Below, in pieces: positions 7,483 to 17,122 of a stretch of DNA of 64,000 nt. The notes under the pieces are model-generated. The model was not told the DNA's origin. It made no database searches and saw nothing but the letters and a program-made list of their open reading frames with translations. The position numbers and the translations under genes are program-made. The stretch's first letter is position 1; every line of letters begins with the position of its first letter. The DNA comes from Pseudomonas sp. MN1F (lineage in GTDB: Bacteria > Pseudomonadota > Gammaproteobacteria > Pseudomonadales > Pseudomonadaceae): positions 39,759 to 103,758 of the forward strand of contig NZ_VZII01000011.1 in NCBI RefSeq assembly GCF_009391885.1. Reading direction: 5' to 3'.

Positions 7483-9108
7483 TCACTTCGGATAAAGCGG
7501 CGGCAAGCTCCCACTCTCCCCAGCAGGCAACAACACCTGCTCCGCCGGCGGAATCGTGCCGATCGCCCGCCACAGATCTTCACCCTGCCAATACTGGCCA
7601 CTCTCGCTATACAAAGCCCCATTCAACCCATCCAGCGCATCCGACAACGGCACAAACCGCGCCGCCATCTCGGCCAGGGTCTCCGGCTGCTGCCGCGCCC
7701 AGGCATCGAGCGCCTGTCGCGTAGCCTGTGGGTCGTTGGCCTGGCAGGCGCGCTTGAGGTCATCCAGCAAAGTCCGCGGGCTCGGCCCATTCTGCGCAGC
7801 ACGCAGCACCGCCGGCTGCGAGCGGGCACGCCACCACAGGGCGAAGCCGAGCACCGTGGTCAGGGCGAACAGCAGGGTGGCGAGCTGCCAGGGCCACAGC
7901 AGGTGGCTGGCACCGCTGCTGTCGCCAACCGGGGTGTCGGCGCTCAGCGCGGGGTTGTCCTGCACGTCCAGCATACGCGCCGGCAGGCTGCTCTGTTCCA
8001 GGTGGTCTTCGCGGGTATTCCACCAGGTAACTTCCACTGCTGGCAGGGCCAGCTTGCCGCTGTGGGTCGGCACCAGCGCTTCACGCTCTTCGCGGTTGGC
8101 GGTCATGCCGCGTTCGCTGATCTCGTTGCGCAGCACTGGCTGGTCCGGGTAGCGGCGCAGGCCGACGATCTCGGTGGCGGGCAGCTGTGGCAGCTGGGTG
8201 CTCGACAGGCCTTCGGCGCGTAGTGTGATGTTTCGGGTCAGCGAGTCGCCGATCTGTGGCTGCTGGCTGGCCGGGTCGGGGTTCCAGTGTTCTTCCAGGC
8301 TCAGGTCACGTGCCGGCAGCCACGGCACATTGGCCGGCCAGGCGGCGGGGATGGGGCGCACGGCCAGGCGCAGCGGTAGTGAACTGACCTGCACCTGGCG
8401 GCCAACCCGGGCAGCGCCGGCAGGTTGCTGAGCGTTGTCGGCGGCGGTGGCGGTGAAGGTCAGCGGTGGAATGTCCAGGTCGCCGCTCTGCTGCGGATAC
8501 ACCGCGTAGCGGGTTTCGATCACCCCGTGGCGCACGCCGTTGATTTCCTTCTCGTAGGTGCGCGACTCACCCAGCGGCTCGACCTTGGCGTTTTCCAGCT
8601 GCAGCGGGCTCAGGCTGCTGTCGTCGTACAGCGACACCGAATGGTAGATGCGCAGGGTCAGCACGGCCTGGGCCTGGACGTATACCTCGTGGCTGTCCAG
8701 GGTGGCTTCGACGAAGACTTGCGAGGCGACTTCCGGGCGGCTGGCGTCGGCCTGCAGCACTTGCAGGTCGATGGCCTGGCTGTGCGACTGGCCCAGTTGC
8801 AGCTCGGGGATACGCAGGCTGCCGCTGTGCCGGGGCAGCAGGGTGATGATCCAGCGGGTGCTGGCGCGGGTTTCGCCATCAAGGGTGTGCAGGCTGTTCA
8901 ACTGGCGGGTGCCGCGCACTTCGAAGTCGCTGTCCAGGGCGCGCAGGTCGGGCTTGCCGAACTGGGTCACGTCCTGGCTTTCGAGGGTCAGTTCGAGGGT
9001 TTCGCCGGCTTCCAGGCGCGTGCGGTCGACGCTGGCCTGCAGCGTGGGTAGGGCCTGGGCCATGACGGCCCACAACAGGCAGAGAAGAAAGACGCCGAAG
9101 CGACTCAT
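7483..9108 (-). CDS. batD: BatD-like protein (last gene of the moxR/bat operon)
   Basis: This 541-residue protein has a signal peptide (FGVFLLCLLWAVMAQA), a long extracytoplasmic beta-rich region with BatD features (ASVDRTRLEAGETLELTLES, RWIITLLPRHSGSLRIPELQLG, ETRYAVYPQQSGDLDIPPLTF), and a transmembrane helix near residues 410-430 (LLWPWQLATLLFALTTVLGFALWW). A C-terminal cytoplasmic tail follows. It overlaps the preceding gene by 4 bases. Bat proteins are membrane and periplasmic partners of MoxR AAA ATPases, linked to stress or aerotolerance phenotypes in other bacteria. The biochemical role is not known. Confidence 0.88.
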   Translation of the reverse strand: MSRFGVFLLCLLWAVMAQALPTLQASVDRTRLEAGETLELTLESQDVTQFGKPDLRALDSDFEVRGTRQLNSLHTLDGETRASTRWIITLLPRHSGSLRIPELQLGQSHSQAIDLQVLQADASRPEVASQVFVEATLDSHEVYVQAQAVLTLRIYHSVSLYDDSSLSPLQLENAKVEPLGESRTYEKEINGVRHGVIETRYAVYPQQSGDLDIPPLTFTATAADNAQQPAGAARVGRQVQVSSLPLRLAVRPIPAAWPANVPWLPARDLSLEEHWNPDPASQQPQIGDSLTRNITLRAEGLSSTQLPQLPATEIVGLRRYPDQPVLRNEISERGMTANREEREALVPTHSGKLALPAVEVTWWNTREDHLEQSSLPARMLDVQDNPALSADTPVGDSSGASHLLWPWQLATLLFALTTVLGFALWWRARSQPAVLRAAQNGPSPRTLLDDLKRACQANDPQATRQALDAWARQQPETLAEMAARFVPLSDALDGLNGALYSESGQYWQGEDLWRAIGTIPPAEQVLLPAGESGSLPPLYPK

Positions 9109-10823
9109 CGTGTTTTTTCCTGATGCAATTGCTGTTCATACCAGAATTTGCGGCGCAACAACTCCGCCGGGTTGTCGGGGATCTCTCGCAGCCATTGTTC
9201 CAGGGCCTGGCGCTGTTCGGCATCGAGGCTGGTCGATACCGGGCGCTGCGGCGGCTGGGTGATGCTGTCGTCATCGCCGCCCTGGGTGCCAGGCGCCGCC
9301 TGGCTGTTGTTGCTGCCTTCACCGGGTTGTTGCGCGCTGGCCTGTTCTTCACTGCCGGGCGTGCCTTGGGCAGGGCTGCTGGCCGAGCTGCTGTTGCCTT
9401 CGGTTTCGTTGCCTGGGGTGCCTTGGGTGTCGTTGTTGGCCGGTTGTTCTTCGGCCTGGGCTTCGCGTTGCTGCAGCAGTTGCTGCACCAGCGCCTGGTT
9501 GGCCAGTGCCGGCTGCAGGTCGGGCTGGCGCTCCAGGGCCTGTTCGTAGGCATCCAGGGCGGCTTCCAGTTCGCCGCTGCGGGCCAGGGCATTGCCTCGA
9601 TTGTAGTGGGCTGCGGCGCTGTCGCCCTGGGCAAAGGCCTCGGCGGCGCCGGCATAGTCGCCGGCCTGGTACAGCGCCATGCCGCGCCATTGCGGGTCCT
9701 GAAAGTGCCGGGCGGCGTCTGCCGGGCGTTGCTTGCGCAGCAGCATCTGGCCCTGTTGATCGGGGCGCAGCCACAGGTCGTTGAGTTCGAATGCCTGGCT
9801 CGGCTGTGGCAGGGCCAGCAGCAGTGGCAGGCAGAACAGCCAACCGCGGCGCCCGGCACAGGCGGCCAGCAGCAACAGCGGCAGTAACAGCCAGTAACCC
9901 TGGTCGGCCCAGCTGTCCAGTTGCAGGGTCTGGCCGGCATCGCGCAGGTGGCGCGGGTTGTCGAACAGGCCCAGGCCGCGCAGGTCGAGGTCGTCGATGC
10001 GGGCATGGCGGTAGCGCCCGCCGGTGCCACTGATGAAGGCCTTGAGGCTGGCACTGTCGAGCCGCGGCAGGAGGATGCCACCCTGGTCATCCTTGAGGTA
10101 TTCGCCATTGGCCTGGCGCACTGGCGCGCCGTCGCCGGTGCCGATGCCGAGCATCAGCAGGCTCGGGCCCTGGCGGCCGAGGGCCTGGGAGATGCCCTGG
10201 CGCTCCGGCGCGCTCAGCGCCGAGCCGACCAGCAGCAGGCGACCCTGGCCGAGGCCGCTCTGGGCCAGCAGGGCCAGGCCTTTTTGCACGGCCAGGTCGG
10301 CGCGCTGGCCAGGTTGGGGCATGATCGACGGGTCGATGGCTTCCAGCAGGTTGCGCGTGGTACCCAGGTCATCCGACAGCGGCACCAGAGTGTGCGCACT
10401 GCCGGCGTAGACGATCAGCGCGGTCTGGCTGTCATTGCGGTGTTCGAGCAAGTCGAGGATCTTGCGCCGGGCCTGCTCCAGGCGGTTGGGCGCAACGTCT
10501 TCGGCAAGCATCTGTGGGGTCAGTTCGAGCAGGATTACCAGCGGGTCGGCCGGGCGCTGGCGGGTTTCTTCCAGGCGCTGCCAGCTCGGCCCGAGCAGGG
10601 CCAGCACCACCAGCAACCAGGCCAGGCCCAGGGCCACCCAGGGCAGTTTGCTGTTGCTGCCGCTGCCGCCGCCGAGCAGCACCGGGTGGAAGGCTGGTGG
10701 CAGGATCATCTGCCAGCGCCCGGCGCGCTTGCGCCGGTGCCACAGCTTGAACAGCAGCCAGCCGAGCAGGGGCACCACCAGCAGCCAAAGCGGGCGCAGC
10801 CATTGTGGCCAGAGATCGATCAT
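9105..10823 (-). CDS. batB: BatB/BatC-type membrane protein: VWA domain plus TPR repeats
   Basis: This 572-residue protein starts at ATG 10823 (MIDLWPQWLRPLWLLVVPLLG), overlapping the end of the upstream gene by 4 bases; the frame extends further but has no better start. Two N-terminal membrane helices precede a von Willebrand A domain (about 85-290), another helix pair, and TPR-like repeats (about 370-450: AARHFQDPQWRGMALYQAGDYAGAAEAFAQGD, HYNRGNALARSGELEAALDAYEQAL). A long low-complexity Q/G/S/N/E segment follows. The VWA metal site, normally DxSxS, reads ELTPQ, so metal binding may be lost. The VWA-TPR fusion fits the batB/batC form of this operon. Confidence 0.87.
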   Translation of the reverse strand: MIDLWPQWLRPLWLLVVPLLGWLLFKLWHRRKRAGRWQMILPPAFHPVLLGGGSGSNSKLPWVALGLAWLLVVLALLGPSWQRLEETRQRPADPLVILLELTPQMLAEDVAPNRLEQARRKILDLLEHRNDSQTALIVYAGSAHTLVPLSDDLGTTRNLLEAIDPSIMPQPGQRADLAVQKGLALLAQSGLGQGRLLLVGSALSAPERQGISQALGRQGPSLLMLGIGTGDGAPVRQANGEYLKDDQGGILLPRLDSASLKAFISGTGGRYRHARIDDLDLRGLGLFDNPRHLRDAGQTLQLDSWADQGYWLLLPLLLLAACAGRRGWLFCLPLLLALPQPSQAFELNDLWLRPDQQGQMLLRKQRPADAARHFQDPQWRGMALYQAGDYAGAAEAFAQGDSAAAHYNRGNALARSGELEAALDAYEQALERQPDLQPALANQALVQQLLQQREAQAEEQPANNDTQGTPGNETEGNSSSASSPAQGTPGSEEQASAQQPGEGSNNSQAAPGTQGGDDDSITQPPQRPVSTSLDAEQRQALEQWLREIPDNPAELLRRKFWYEQQLHQEKTR

Positions 10824-11896
10824 CGCCGTTTCCTCAGGCGCAGGCGTTTCAGGCGCTGGCGCCATTCCGGATGGGGCTGCAGGAAACGCGGCTTGCGCAG
10901 CACCTTGTGCAGCAGGTTGTCGGGCCATTGCACCGCCACCACCAGCAACACGCTGAGCAGCAGGGCCAAGGCCAGCGGCCAGGCATACAGGGCTTTGGCC
11001 GTGCGCGCCTGGGTCGGTTGCTGGGCAACCGGTTCAAGCTGATCGAGGGTATCGCCGATGGCGTTCAGCTCGGCGCCGTCATGGGCGCGGAAGTAGGCGC
11101 CGTGGGTGATGTCGGCAATTTCCTTGAGCGACGCTTCATCGAGGTCCAGGCTCGGGTTCAGGCCGAGCAGGCCGGGTGTGCCGCTGGCCTCGGGGTTGGC
11201 GCCGATGCCGATGGTGTAGATGCGCACGCCTTCCTGGGCGGCCAGGCGGGCGGCGGTCAGCGGGTGAATCTGCCCGCCGTTGTTGGCGCCGTCGGTGACC
11301 AGCACCAATACCCGGCTTTGTGCCGGGCGCTGGCGCAGGCGCTTGACCGCCAGGCCGATGGCGTCACCGATGGCGGTGTTCTTGCCAGCGATGCCGATCT
11401 GCGCCTCGTCGAGAAAGGTGCGCACGGTGCGCCGGTCGAAGGTCAGCGGCGCTTGCAGGTAGGCCTGGCTGCCGAACAGGATCAGGCCGACACGGTCGCC
11501 TTGGCGGTCCTGCAGGAAGTCGCCGAGCAGTGCTTTTACCAGGTCCAGGCGGCTGATGTCTTCGTCTTTCCATTGCATGTCGGGGAAGTCCATCGAGCCC
11601 GAGACATCCACCGCCACCAGCAGGTCGCGGCCACTGGAGGCCACCGGTACCGGTTCGCCAAGCCACTGCGGGCGGGCGGCGGCCAGCAGCAGCAACAGCC
11701 AGATCACTACATACGGCGCCTGCTGGCGCAGGGTCGGTAGGTTCAGCCGTGCGCGGCGCCCGGCCAGGCCTTCGAGTTCGTCGAGGAAGCCGACCTTGAG
11801 CACCGGCTCGCCGCTGTCGGCAGCGGGCAGCAGCAGGCGCGCCAGCCACGGCAGCGGCAGCAGTGTGAAGATCCACGGCCAGGCCAGTTCAAACAT
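10820..11896 (-). CDS. batA: BatA-like VWA domain membrane protein
   Basis: This 358-residue protein starts at MFELAWPWIFTLLPLPWLARLLLP (ATG 11896), overlapping the upstream DUF4381 stop by 8 bases. Two N-terminal helices (about 5-24 and 61-75) precede a VWA domain with an intact MIDAS (DVSGS, residues 97-101; later TDGANNGG). A C-terminal helix (ALYAWPLALALLLSVLLVVAV) and a basic tail follow. The intact metal site contrasts with the degenerate one in the neighbouring BatB-like protein. It is translated in tight coupling within the moxR operon. Confidence 0.9.
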   Translation of the reverse strand: MFELAWPWIFTLLPLPWLARLLLPAADSGEPVLKVGFLDELEGLAGRRARLNLPTLRQQAPYVVIWLLLLLAAARPQWLGEPVPVASSGRDLLVAVDVSGSMDFPDMQWKDEDISRLDLVKALLGDFLQDRQGDRVGLILFGSQAYLQAPLTFDRRTVRTFLDEAQIGIAGKNTAIGDAIGLAVKRLRQRPAQSRVLVLVTDGANNGGQIHPLTAARLAAQEGVRIYTIGIGANPEASGTPGLLGLNPSLDLDEASLKEIADITHGAYFRAHDGAELNAIGDTLDQLEPVAQQPTQARTAKALYAWPLALALLLSVLLVVAVQWPDNLLHKVLRKPRFLQPHPEWRQRLKRLRLRKRR

Positions 11897-12383
11897 GTTT
11901 GCGAATCCAGGTTTCGACCGCCTGGCTGAGCCCGACGATGGCCTTGTCGTCAAGTTTGCACTCGGGCTTGTAGGCGCCTTCGACCAGCACCATCCAGCGG
12001 GTCAGGCCGGCGGCCGGGCAGCGGTTGTCGAGAAAGGCCAGCCACTGGCGGCCGTTCAAGGTATGGCTGTTGGCGCCGGGGTAGTGGTTGCGGCACAGGC
12101 GCTTGAGCAGGGCGTTGATCTGCTGCAGCCAGGCACCGGCCGGTGCGCCGTCGTAGGGGCGCGGCAGGCGGGCGAGTTCGGCCAGGGCTTCCAGGCGCAC
12201 CGGGTCGAGCGGCAGCTCGGCGCGCACCACCGGGCGCTTGCCCGGGCGCCAGCGGCGCAACCGCCACAGGCCCCAGGCCAGCAGCGGCAGCAGCGCGAGC
12301 AGCAGCCACCAGCCCGGTGCTGGCGGCCACAGGCCGATCGCCGGCGGTGCGATCAGCGGTTGTAGCTGGTCCAGCGGGTTCAT
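11889..12383 (-). CDS. DUF4381 membrane protein of the moxR/bat operon
   Basis: This 164-residue protein starts at ATG 12383 (MNPLDQLQPLIAPPAIGLWPPAPGWWLLLALLPLLAWG). A proline-rich N-terminus is followed by one membrane helix (about 25-42), a basic stretch (RLRRWRPGKRP), and a cytoplasmic domain with ALLKRLCRNHYPGANSHTLNGRQWLAFLD, typical of DUF4381. It overlaps DUF58 by 4 bases upstream and batA by 8 downstream. Function is unknown; operon position suggests a partner of the VWA proteins. Confidence 0.88.
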   Translation of the reverse strand: MNPLDQLQPLIAPPAIGLWPPAPGWWLLLALLPLLAWGLWRLRRWRPGKRPVVRAELPLDPVRLEALAELARLPRPYDGAPAGAWLQQINALLKRLCRNHYPGANSHTLNGRQWLAFLDNRCPAAGLTRWMVLVEGAYKPECKLDDKAIVGLSQAVETWIRKHV

Positions 12384-13324
12384 TGGCCACTCCCGGGGCG
12401 CTGGGCGTTCAGGTATTCGCGCAGTTGTTCGATCATCTCGCTCTGGGTGCTCAGCGGCATAAGCACTACGCGCAGCTTCTGCGCCATCAGCTCCCAACGC
12501 TCGATGCGCGCTTCGGCCTGTTGACGGTAGGCCTGGCGCAGGTTGGCGTCCAGGGTGTCGAGCTCCAGCTGCGCACCGCGCTGGGCGAAACGCAGCAGGC
12601 CGGCGGCGGGCAGGGCGTGGTCGAGCGGGTCGGACACCGGCATCAGCAGCAGGTCGCAATGGCGCGAGAGCATCGCCAGGTGCTGCTCGGCCTGGGCGCT
12701 GAGCGAGCGTTCGTCGCAGATGACGATGGCCAGGCTGCCGGGGCGCAGCACTTCACGGGCGCGGCGCAGGGCCAGGCCAAGGTTGTCGGCCTGCGGCGCA
12801 GCTTCGGTGTGCAGGGCCTGGTTGACCTTGGCCAGGCGGTTGAGCAGCTGCAGCAGGCTCTGCTTGCTGCGCCGTGGCTTGATCTCATGGTGCTCGTTGT
12901 CGCCGAATACCAGCCCGCCGATACGGTCGTTGTGGCCCAGCGCGGCCCAACCGAACAGCGCGGCAGCCTCGGCTGCGAGCACCGACTTGAACATCAGCCC
13001 CGAGCCGAAGAACAGGCGCTGGCTTTGCTCGACGAGGATGAAGATCGGCCGTTCGCGCTCTTCGTGGAACAGCTTGGTGTGCGGCTCCTGGGTGCGCGCG
13101 GTAACGCGCCAGTCGATGTTGCGCACATCGTCACCGGCCTGGTACACGCGCACCTGGTCGAAGTCCACGCCGCGCCCGCGCAGCTTGGAATGGTGCAGGC
13201 CGACCAGCGGGCTGCGCTGGCCAGGGCGGGAAAACAGCTGGATCTCGCGCACGCGGTGGCGCATGTCGATCAATTCGGTGAGGCCGATGCGGATGCCGGG
13301 TTCGGCCTGCTGCGTGGTGGGCAT
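12380..13324 (-). CDS. DUF58 domain protein of the moxR/bat operon
   Basis: This 314-residue soluble protein carries the DUF58 signature GRGVDFDQVRVYQAGDDVRNIDWRVTART (about 50-78) followed by a VWA-like fold (RPIFILVEQSQRLFFGS, LAIVICDERSL). In this family the region usually shows a variant metal-site motif; here it reads EQSQR. It follows moxR by 3 bases and overlaps the DUF4381 gene by 4. DUF58 proteins are regular companions of MoxR ATPases; no enzymatic activity is established. Confidence 0.9.
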   Translation of the reverse strand: MPTTQQAEPGIRIGLTELIDMRHRVREIQLFSRPGQRSPLVGLHHSKLRGRGVDFDQVRVYQAGDDVRNIDWRVTARTQEPHTKLFHEERERPIFILVEQSQRLFFGSGLMFKSVLAAEAAALFGWAALGHNDRIGGLVFGDNEHHEIKPRRSKQSLLQLLNRLAKVNQALHTEAAPQADNLGLALRRAREVLRPGSLAIVICDERSLSAQAEQHLAMLSRHCDLLLMPVSDPLDHALPAAGLLRFAQRGAQLELDTLDANLRQAYRQQAEARIERWELMAQKLRVVLMPLSTQSEMIEQLREYLNAQRPGSGQ

Positions 13325-13327
13325 GGG

Positions 13328-14287
<960 letters not shown>

Positions 14288-14434
14288 CGGCGGCGGTTCC
14301 TGGGATTGCGCCAGGTCGCGGGCGACCTGGCAGGGGCTGATACTTTAATCTATCCAGGGGGGCGCCGACCAATGAAGGCCGGGATTTTTATCGCTGCCAC
14401 GGTCGCTGCAGGGCGCGCCCGCACGCTTTTCGGC

Positions 14435-15766
14435 TCAGTTCTTCGAGGTGGAGTGCCTGCGCCCCTGGTCGCACAGGGCAAACACCACCACCAGCACCCC
14501 GGCAATCGCCAGGATCAGCGCCACGCCATCGGTGGAATGGGTAGCCGACCCGGCCACCAGCGCCAAGCCGCCCAGCGGCGCCAAGCCACCGGCTACTGCG
14601 GTGCCGATCTCACGGCCGGTACCAAAGCCCGACGAGCGCGTCTGGGTCGGGAATTGGCGGCTTAAGAACGAACCCTGCGGGGCGAACATCATCGGCGCGA
14701 GGATGCCGGTGCCGATCGCGATGGCGATGTAGATCTGGGTGGGCTCACCGGTGCTCAACAGCTGCAGGAACGGGTAGGCGAACAAGGCCGACAGGACCCC
14801 GCCGAGCATCAGCACGGTCTTGCTGCTCCAGCGGTCGCACAGCCAGCCGAAGAACGGCACGGCGAAGATCGCCACCAGGCTGGCGATGGTCACCGACAGC
14901 GAGGTGACATGCGCTTGCACGCCCTTGAACTGGGTCAGGTAGGCCAGCGAGAAGGTCTTGAATATGTAGCTCAGCGCGTTGTAGCCGATGGCCACGAAGA
15001 ACACCACGGCCAGGCCTTTGAGGTCGTTCCTGAACAGCAGCTTCAGCGGCGACACCTGCGGCTTGCTGCTGTCGGCCTTGTCGAGTTCCTTGAAGTCCGG
15101 CGTCTCGGGGATGCTCTTGCGCACCCACAGGCCGACCGCCACCAGGGCGATGCTGGCAATGAACGGGATGCGCCAGCCGCCGGCGAGGAGGAAGTCGTTG
15201 CCGTTCATGGTCAGCATGTACACAGTCAGCGACGACAGCAGCAGCCCCAGGTTGAGCCCCAGCGCCGGCCATGCGCCCTGGCTGCCGCGCTTGCCTTCGC
15301 TGGCATGCTCGTAGGAGGTCACCGCCGCGCCGGACAGCTCGGCCCCTGCGCCCAGGCCCTGGATGATGCGGATCACCACCAGCAGGATCGGTGCCCAGAT
15401 GCCGATGCTGGCATAGCTTGGAATCAGCCCGATCAGCGCCGTGCACACGCCCATCATGCAGAAGGTGATCACCAGCACATGCTTGCGCCCGAAACGGTCG
15501 CCCAGGTAGCCGAACAGGATGCCGCCGAAGGGGCGGGCGATGAAGCCGATGGCGAAGGTGGAGAAGGCCAGCAGCGAGGCCACCGCCGGGTTGCTGGCAT
15601 CGAAGAAGATCTTCGAGAACACGATCGCGGCCATGGTCGCGTAGAGGTAGAAGTCGTACCACTCCAGCATCGAGCCGAAGATGGTTGCCGCCGCCACCTT
15701 GCGCAGGCGCTTGCGTTGCTGTTGCGGGGTCTCGTGCGCGGCCGGGGCCGCCTCATGTACCGACAT
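14435..15766 (-). CDS. MFS transporter, metabolite:proton symporter (MHS) type
   Basis: This 443-residue protein has about 12 hydrophobic segments and the MHS/ProP-ShiA-type N-terminus (RKVAAATIFGSMLEWYDFYLYATMAAIVFSKIFF). Motif A between helices 2 and 3 reads GGILFGYLGDRFGRKHVLVIT, and the fourth region RIIQGLGAGAELSGAAVTSYEHA is typical. It lies 58 bases downstream of lhgO on the same strand. A role in importing L-2-hydroxyglutarate, 2-oxoglutarate or a similar dicarboxylate is therefore possible, but substrate specificity cannot be read from the sequence. Confidence 0.85.
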   Translation of the reverse strand: MSVHEAAPAAHETPQQQRKRLRKVAAATIFGSMLEWYDFYLYATMAAIVFSKIFFDASNPAVASLLAFSTFAIGFIARPFGGILFGYLGDRFGRKHVLVITFCMMGVCTALIGLIPSYASIGIWAPILLVVIRIIQGLGAGAELSGAAVTSYEHASEGKRGSQGAWPALGLNLGLLLSSLTVYMLTMNGNDFLLAGGWRIPFIASIALVAVGLWVRKSIPETPDFKELDKADSSKPQVSPLKLLFRNDLKGLAVVFFVAIGYNALSYIFKTFSLAYLTQFKGVQAHVTSLSVTIASLVAIFAVPFFGWLCDRWSSKTVLMLGGVLSALFAYPFLQLLSTGEPTQIYIAIAIGTGILAPMMFAPQGSFLSRQFPTQTRSSGFGTGREIGTAVAGGLAPLGGLALVAGSATHSTDGVALILAIAGVLVVVFALCDQGRRHSTSKN

Positions 15767-15824
15767 GGGGGGTTCCTTATTGTATTTGTAGTTGCGTCTT
15801 TTTGGGTTAAGGGTGAAGCAGATT

Positions 15825-17018
15825 TCAGCGGGCCTTGAGGATCTTCTCGGCGATCATCTGGCCGATCGGAATGGCCGAAGTGGCAGCCGGCGACGGGGCA
15901 TTGCAGACATGCACCATGCGCGGGGTCTCGGCGAACAGGAAGTCATGCACCAGGGCCCCGTCGCGCATCACCGCCTGGGCGCGAATGCCCGCCTCGTAGG
16001 GCAGCAGGTCTGCCACTTGCAGCGATGGGCAGTACTTGCGGCACTGTTCCAGGTAACCGCGCTTGAACAGCGAGTTCTTCATCTCGGTGGTGCCGGAGCC
16101 GAGGTTGTTCCAAATGGTTTTCCAGAAGCCCGGGAAGCTGGCGTACTCGGCCACGTCGCGCCAGTTGGCCGAAAACTTGCGGTAGTTCTCACGGCCGAAG
16201 CCGAGCACGGCATTTGGGCCGACAGTGACGCTGCCGTCGATCATGCGTGTCAGGTGCACGCCGAGGAACGGCAGTTCCGGGTCGGGAATCGGGTAGATCA
16301 GGTGGTTGACGATCTGGTTCTTGCTGGCCGGCAGGCGGTAGTACTCGCCGCGGAAGGGGATGATCTGATGGTCGATCTTCACCCCGGCCAGGCGCGCCAG
16401 GCGGTCGGACTGCAGGCCGGCGCAGGCCACCAGCTGGCGCGCGCACCAGGTGTGGCTGTCGGTGCCGATGGCGACATGGTCAGCGTGCTCCTGGATAGCG
16501 CGCACGCGGGTCGACAAGTGCACCTCGCCGCCGGCCTGGCGGATCACCTTGGCCATGGCGTTGCACACCTGGGTGTAGTCGACGATGCCGGTGGCATCGA
16601 GGAACAGCGCGCCCTTGCCGACGATGTTCGGCTCACGTTCAGCCAGCGCGGCGGCATCCAGGCGCTCGACCTTCAGGCCGTTCTGCTGCGAGCGCTCGTA
16701 CAGCGCCTGCATGCGTTGCACTTCCAGGTCGTTGGAGGCCACCAGCAGCTTGCCGCAGACCTCGAAGGCGATGCCATGCTCAGTGCAGAAGTCCTTGGTC
16801 GCCTGGGCGCCGCGCTTGCACAGGTCGGCCTTGAGGCTGCCCGGTGCGTAGTAGATGCCCGCATGGATCACGCCGCTGTTGTGGCCGGTCTGGTGGCGGC
16901 CGAGGCTGGCTTCCTTCTCCAGGATCAGCAGGGATGCGCCCGGGCGCTGTTCGAGCAGGGCCATCGCGGTGGCGAGGCCGACGATGCCGCCGCCGATGAT
17001 GCAGTAGTCGTAGGTCAT
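15825..17018 (-). CDS. lhgO: L-2-hydroxyglutarate oxidase/dehydrogenase LhgO
   Basis: This 397-residue FAD-dependent oxidoreductase opens with the dinucleotide-binding motif YDYCIIGGGIVGLATAMALLEQRPGASLLILEKE. The family signature GRHQTGHNSGVIHAGIYYAPGSLKA, which includes the flavin-site histidine, follows at about 42-66. It oxidises L-2-hydroxyglutarate to 2-oxoglutarate and passes electrons to the membrane quinone pool. The length is normal for LhgO. It is preceded by a GntR regulator on the same strand and followed by a transporter gene, which matches lhgR-lhgO arrangements reported in Pseudomonas putida. Confidence 0.92.
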   Translation of the reverse strand: MTYDYCIIGGGIVGLATAMALLEQRPGASLLILEKEASLGRHQTGHNSGVIHAGIYYAPGSLKADLCKRGAQATKDFCTEHGIAFEVCGKLLVASNDLEVQRMQALYERSQQNGLKVERLDAAALAEREPNIVGKGALFLDATGIVDYTQVCNAMAKVIRQAGGEVHLSTRVRAIQEHADHVAIGTDSHTWCARQLVACAGLQSDRLARLAGVKIDHQIIPFRGEYYRLPASKNQIVNHLIYPIPDPELPFLGVHLTRMIDGSVTVGPNAVLGFGRENYRKFSANWRDVAEYASFPGFWKTIWNNLGSGTTEMKNSLFKRGYLEQCRKYCPSLQVADLLPYEAGIRAQAVMRDGALVHDFLFAETPRMVHVCNAPSPAATSAIPIGQMIAEKILKAR

Positions 17019-17056
17019 GCAAGAGTACCTTGGTGTTCTTGTCGGTGGGTCTGCTT

Positions 17057-17073
17057 ATCAGGTTGTCAGACTA
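17057..17073. promoter_or_regulatory. Candidate LhgR operator upstream of lhgO
   Basis: ATCAGGTTGTCAGAC at 17057-17071 is identical to 15 bases at 17852-17866 upstream of lhgR. The core TTGTCAGACTA (17063-17073) is an almost perfect inverted repeat, and the lhgR copy (TTGTCAGACAA) is perfect. It sits 39 bases upstream of the lhgO ATG. A GntR/FadR-type repressor binding both sites is inferred. Confidence 0.65.
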
Positions 17074-17122
17074 AGTAGTGCGCAAAAAAGGCCCGCGTCA
17101 GGGCGCGTTGGTTTCTCCGGGG

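Noticed and set aside
7357..8223. A plus-strand frame starting in the palindrome
   Set aside because: Its first 40 codons are the palindrome and the rest is antisense to batD.
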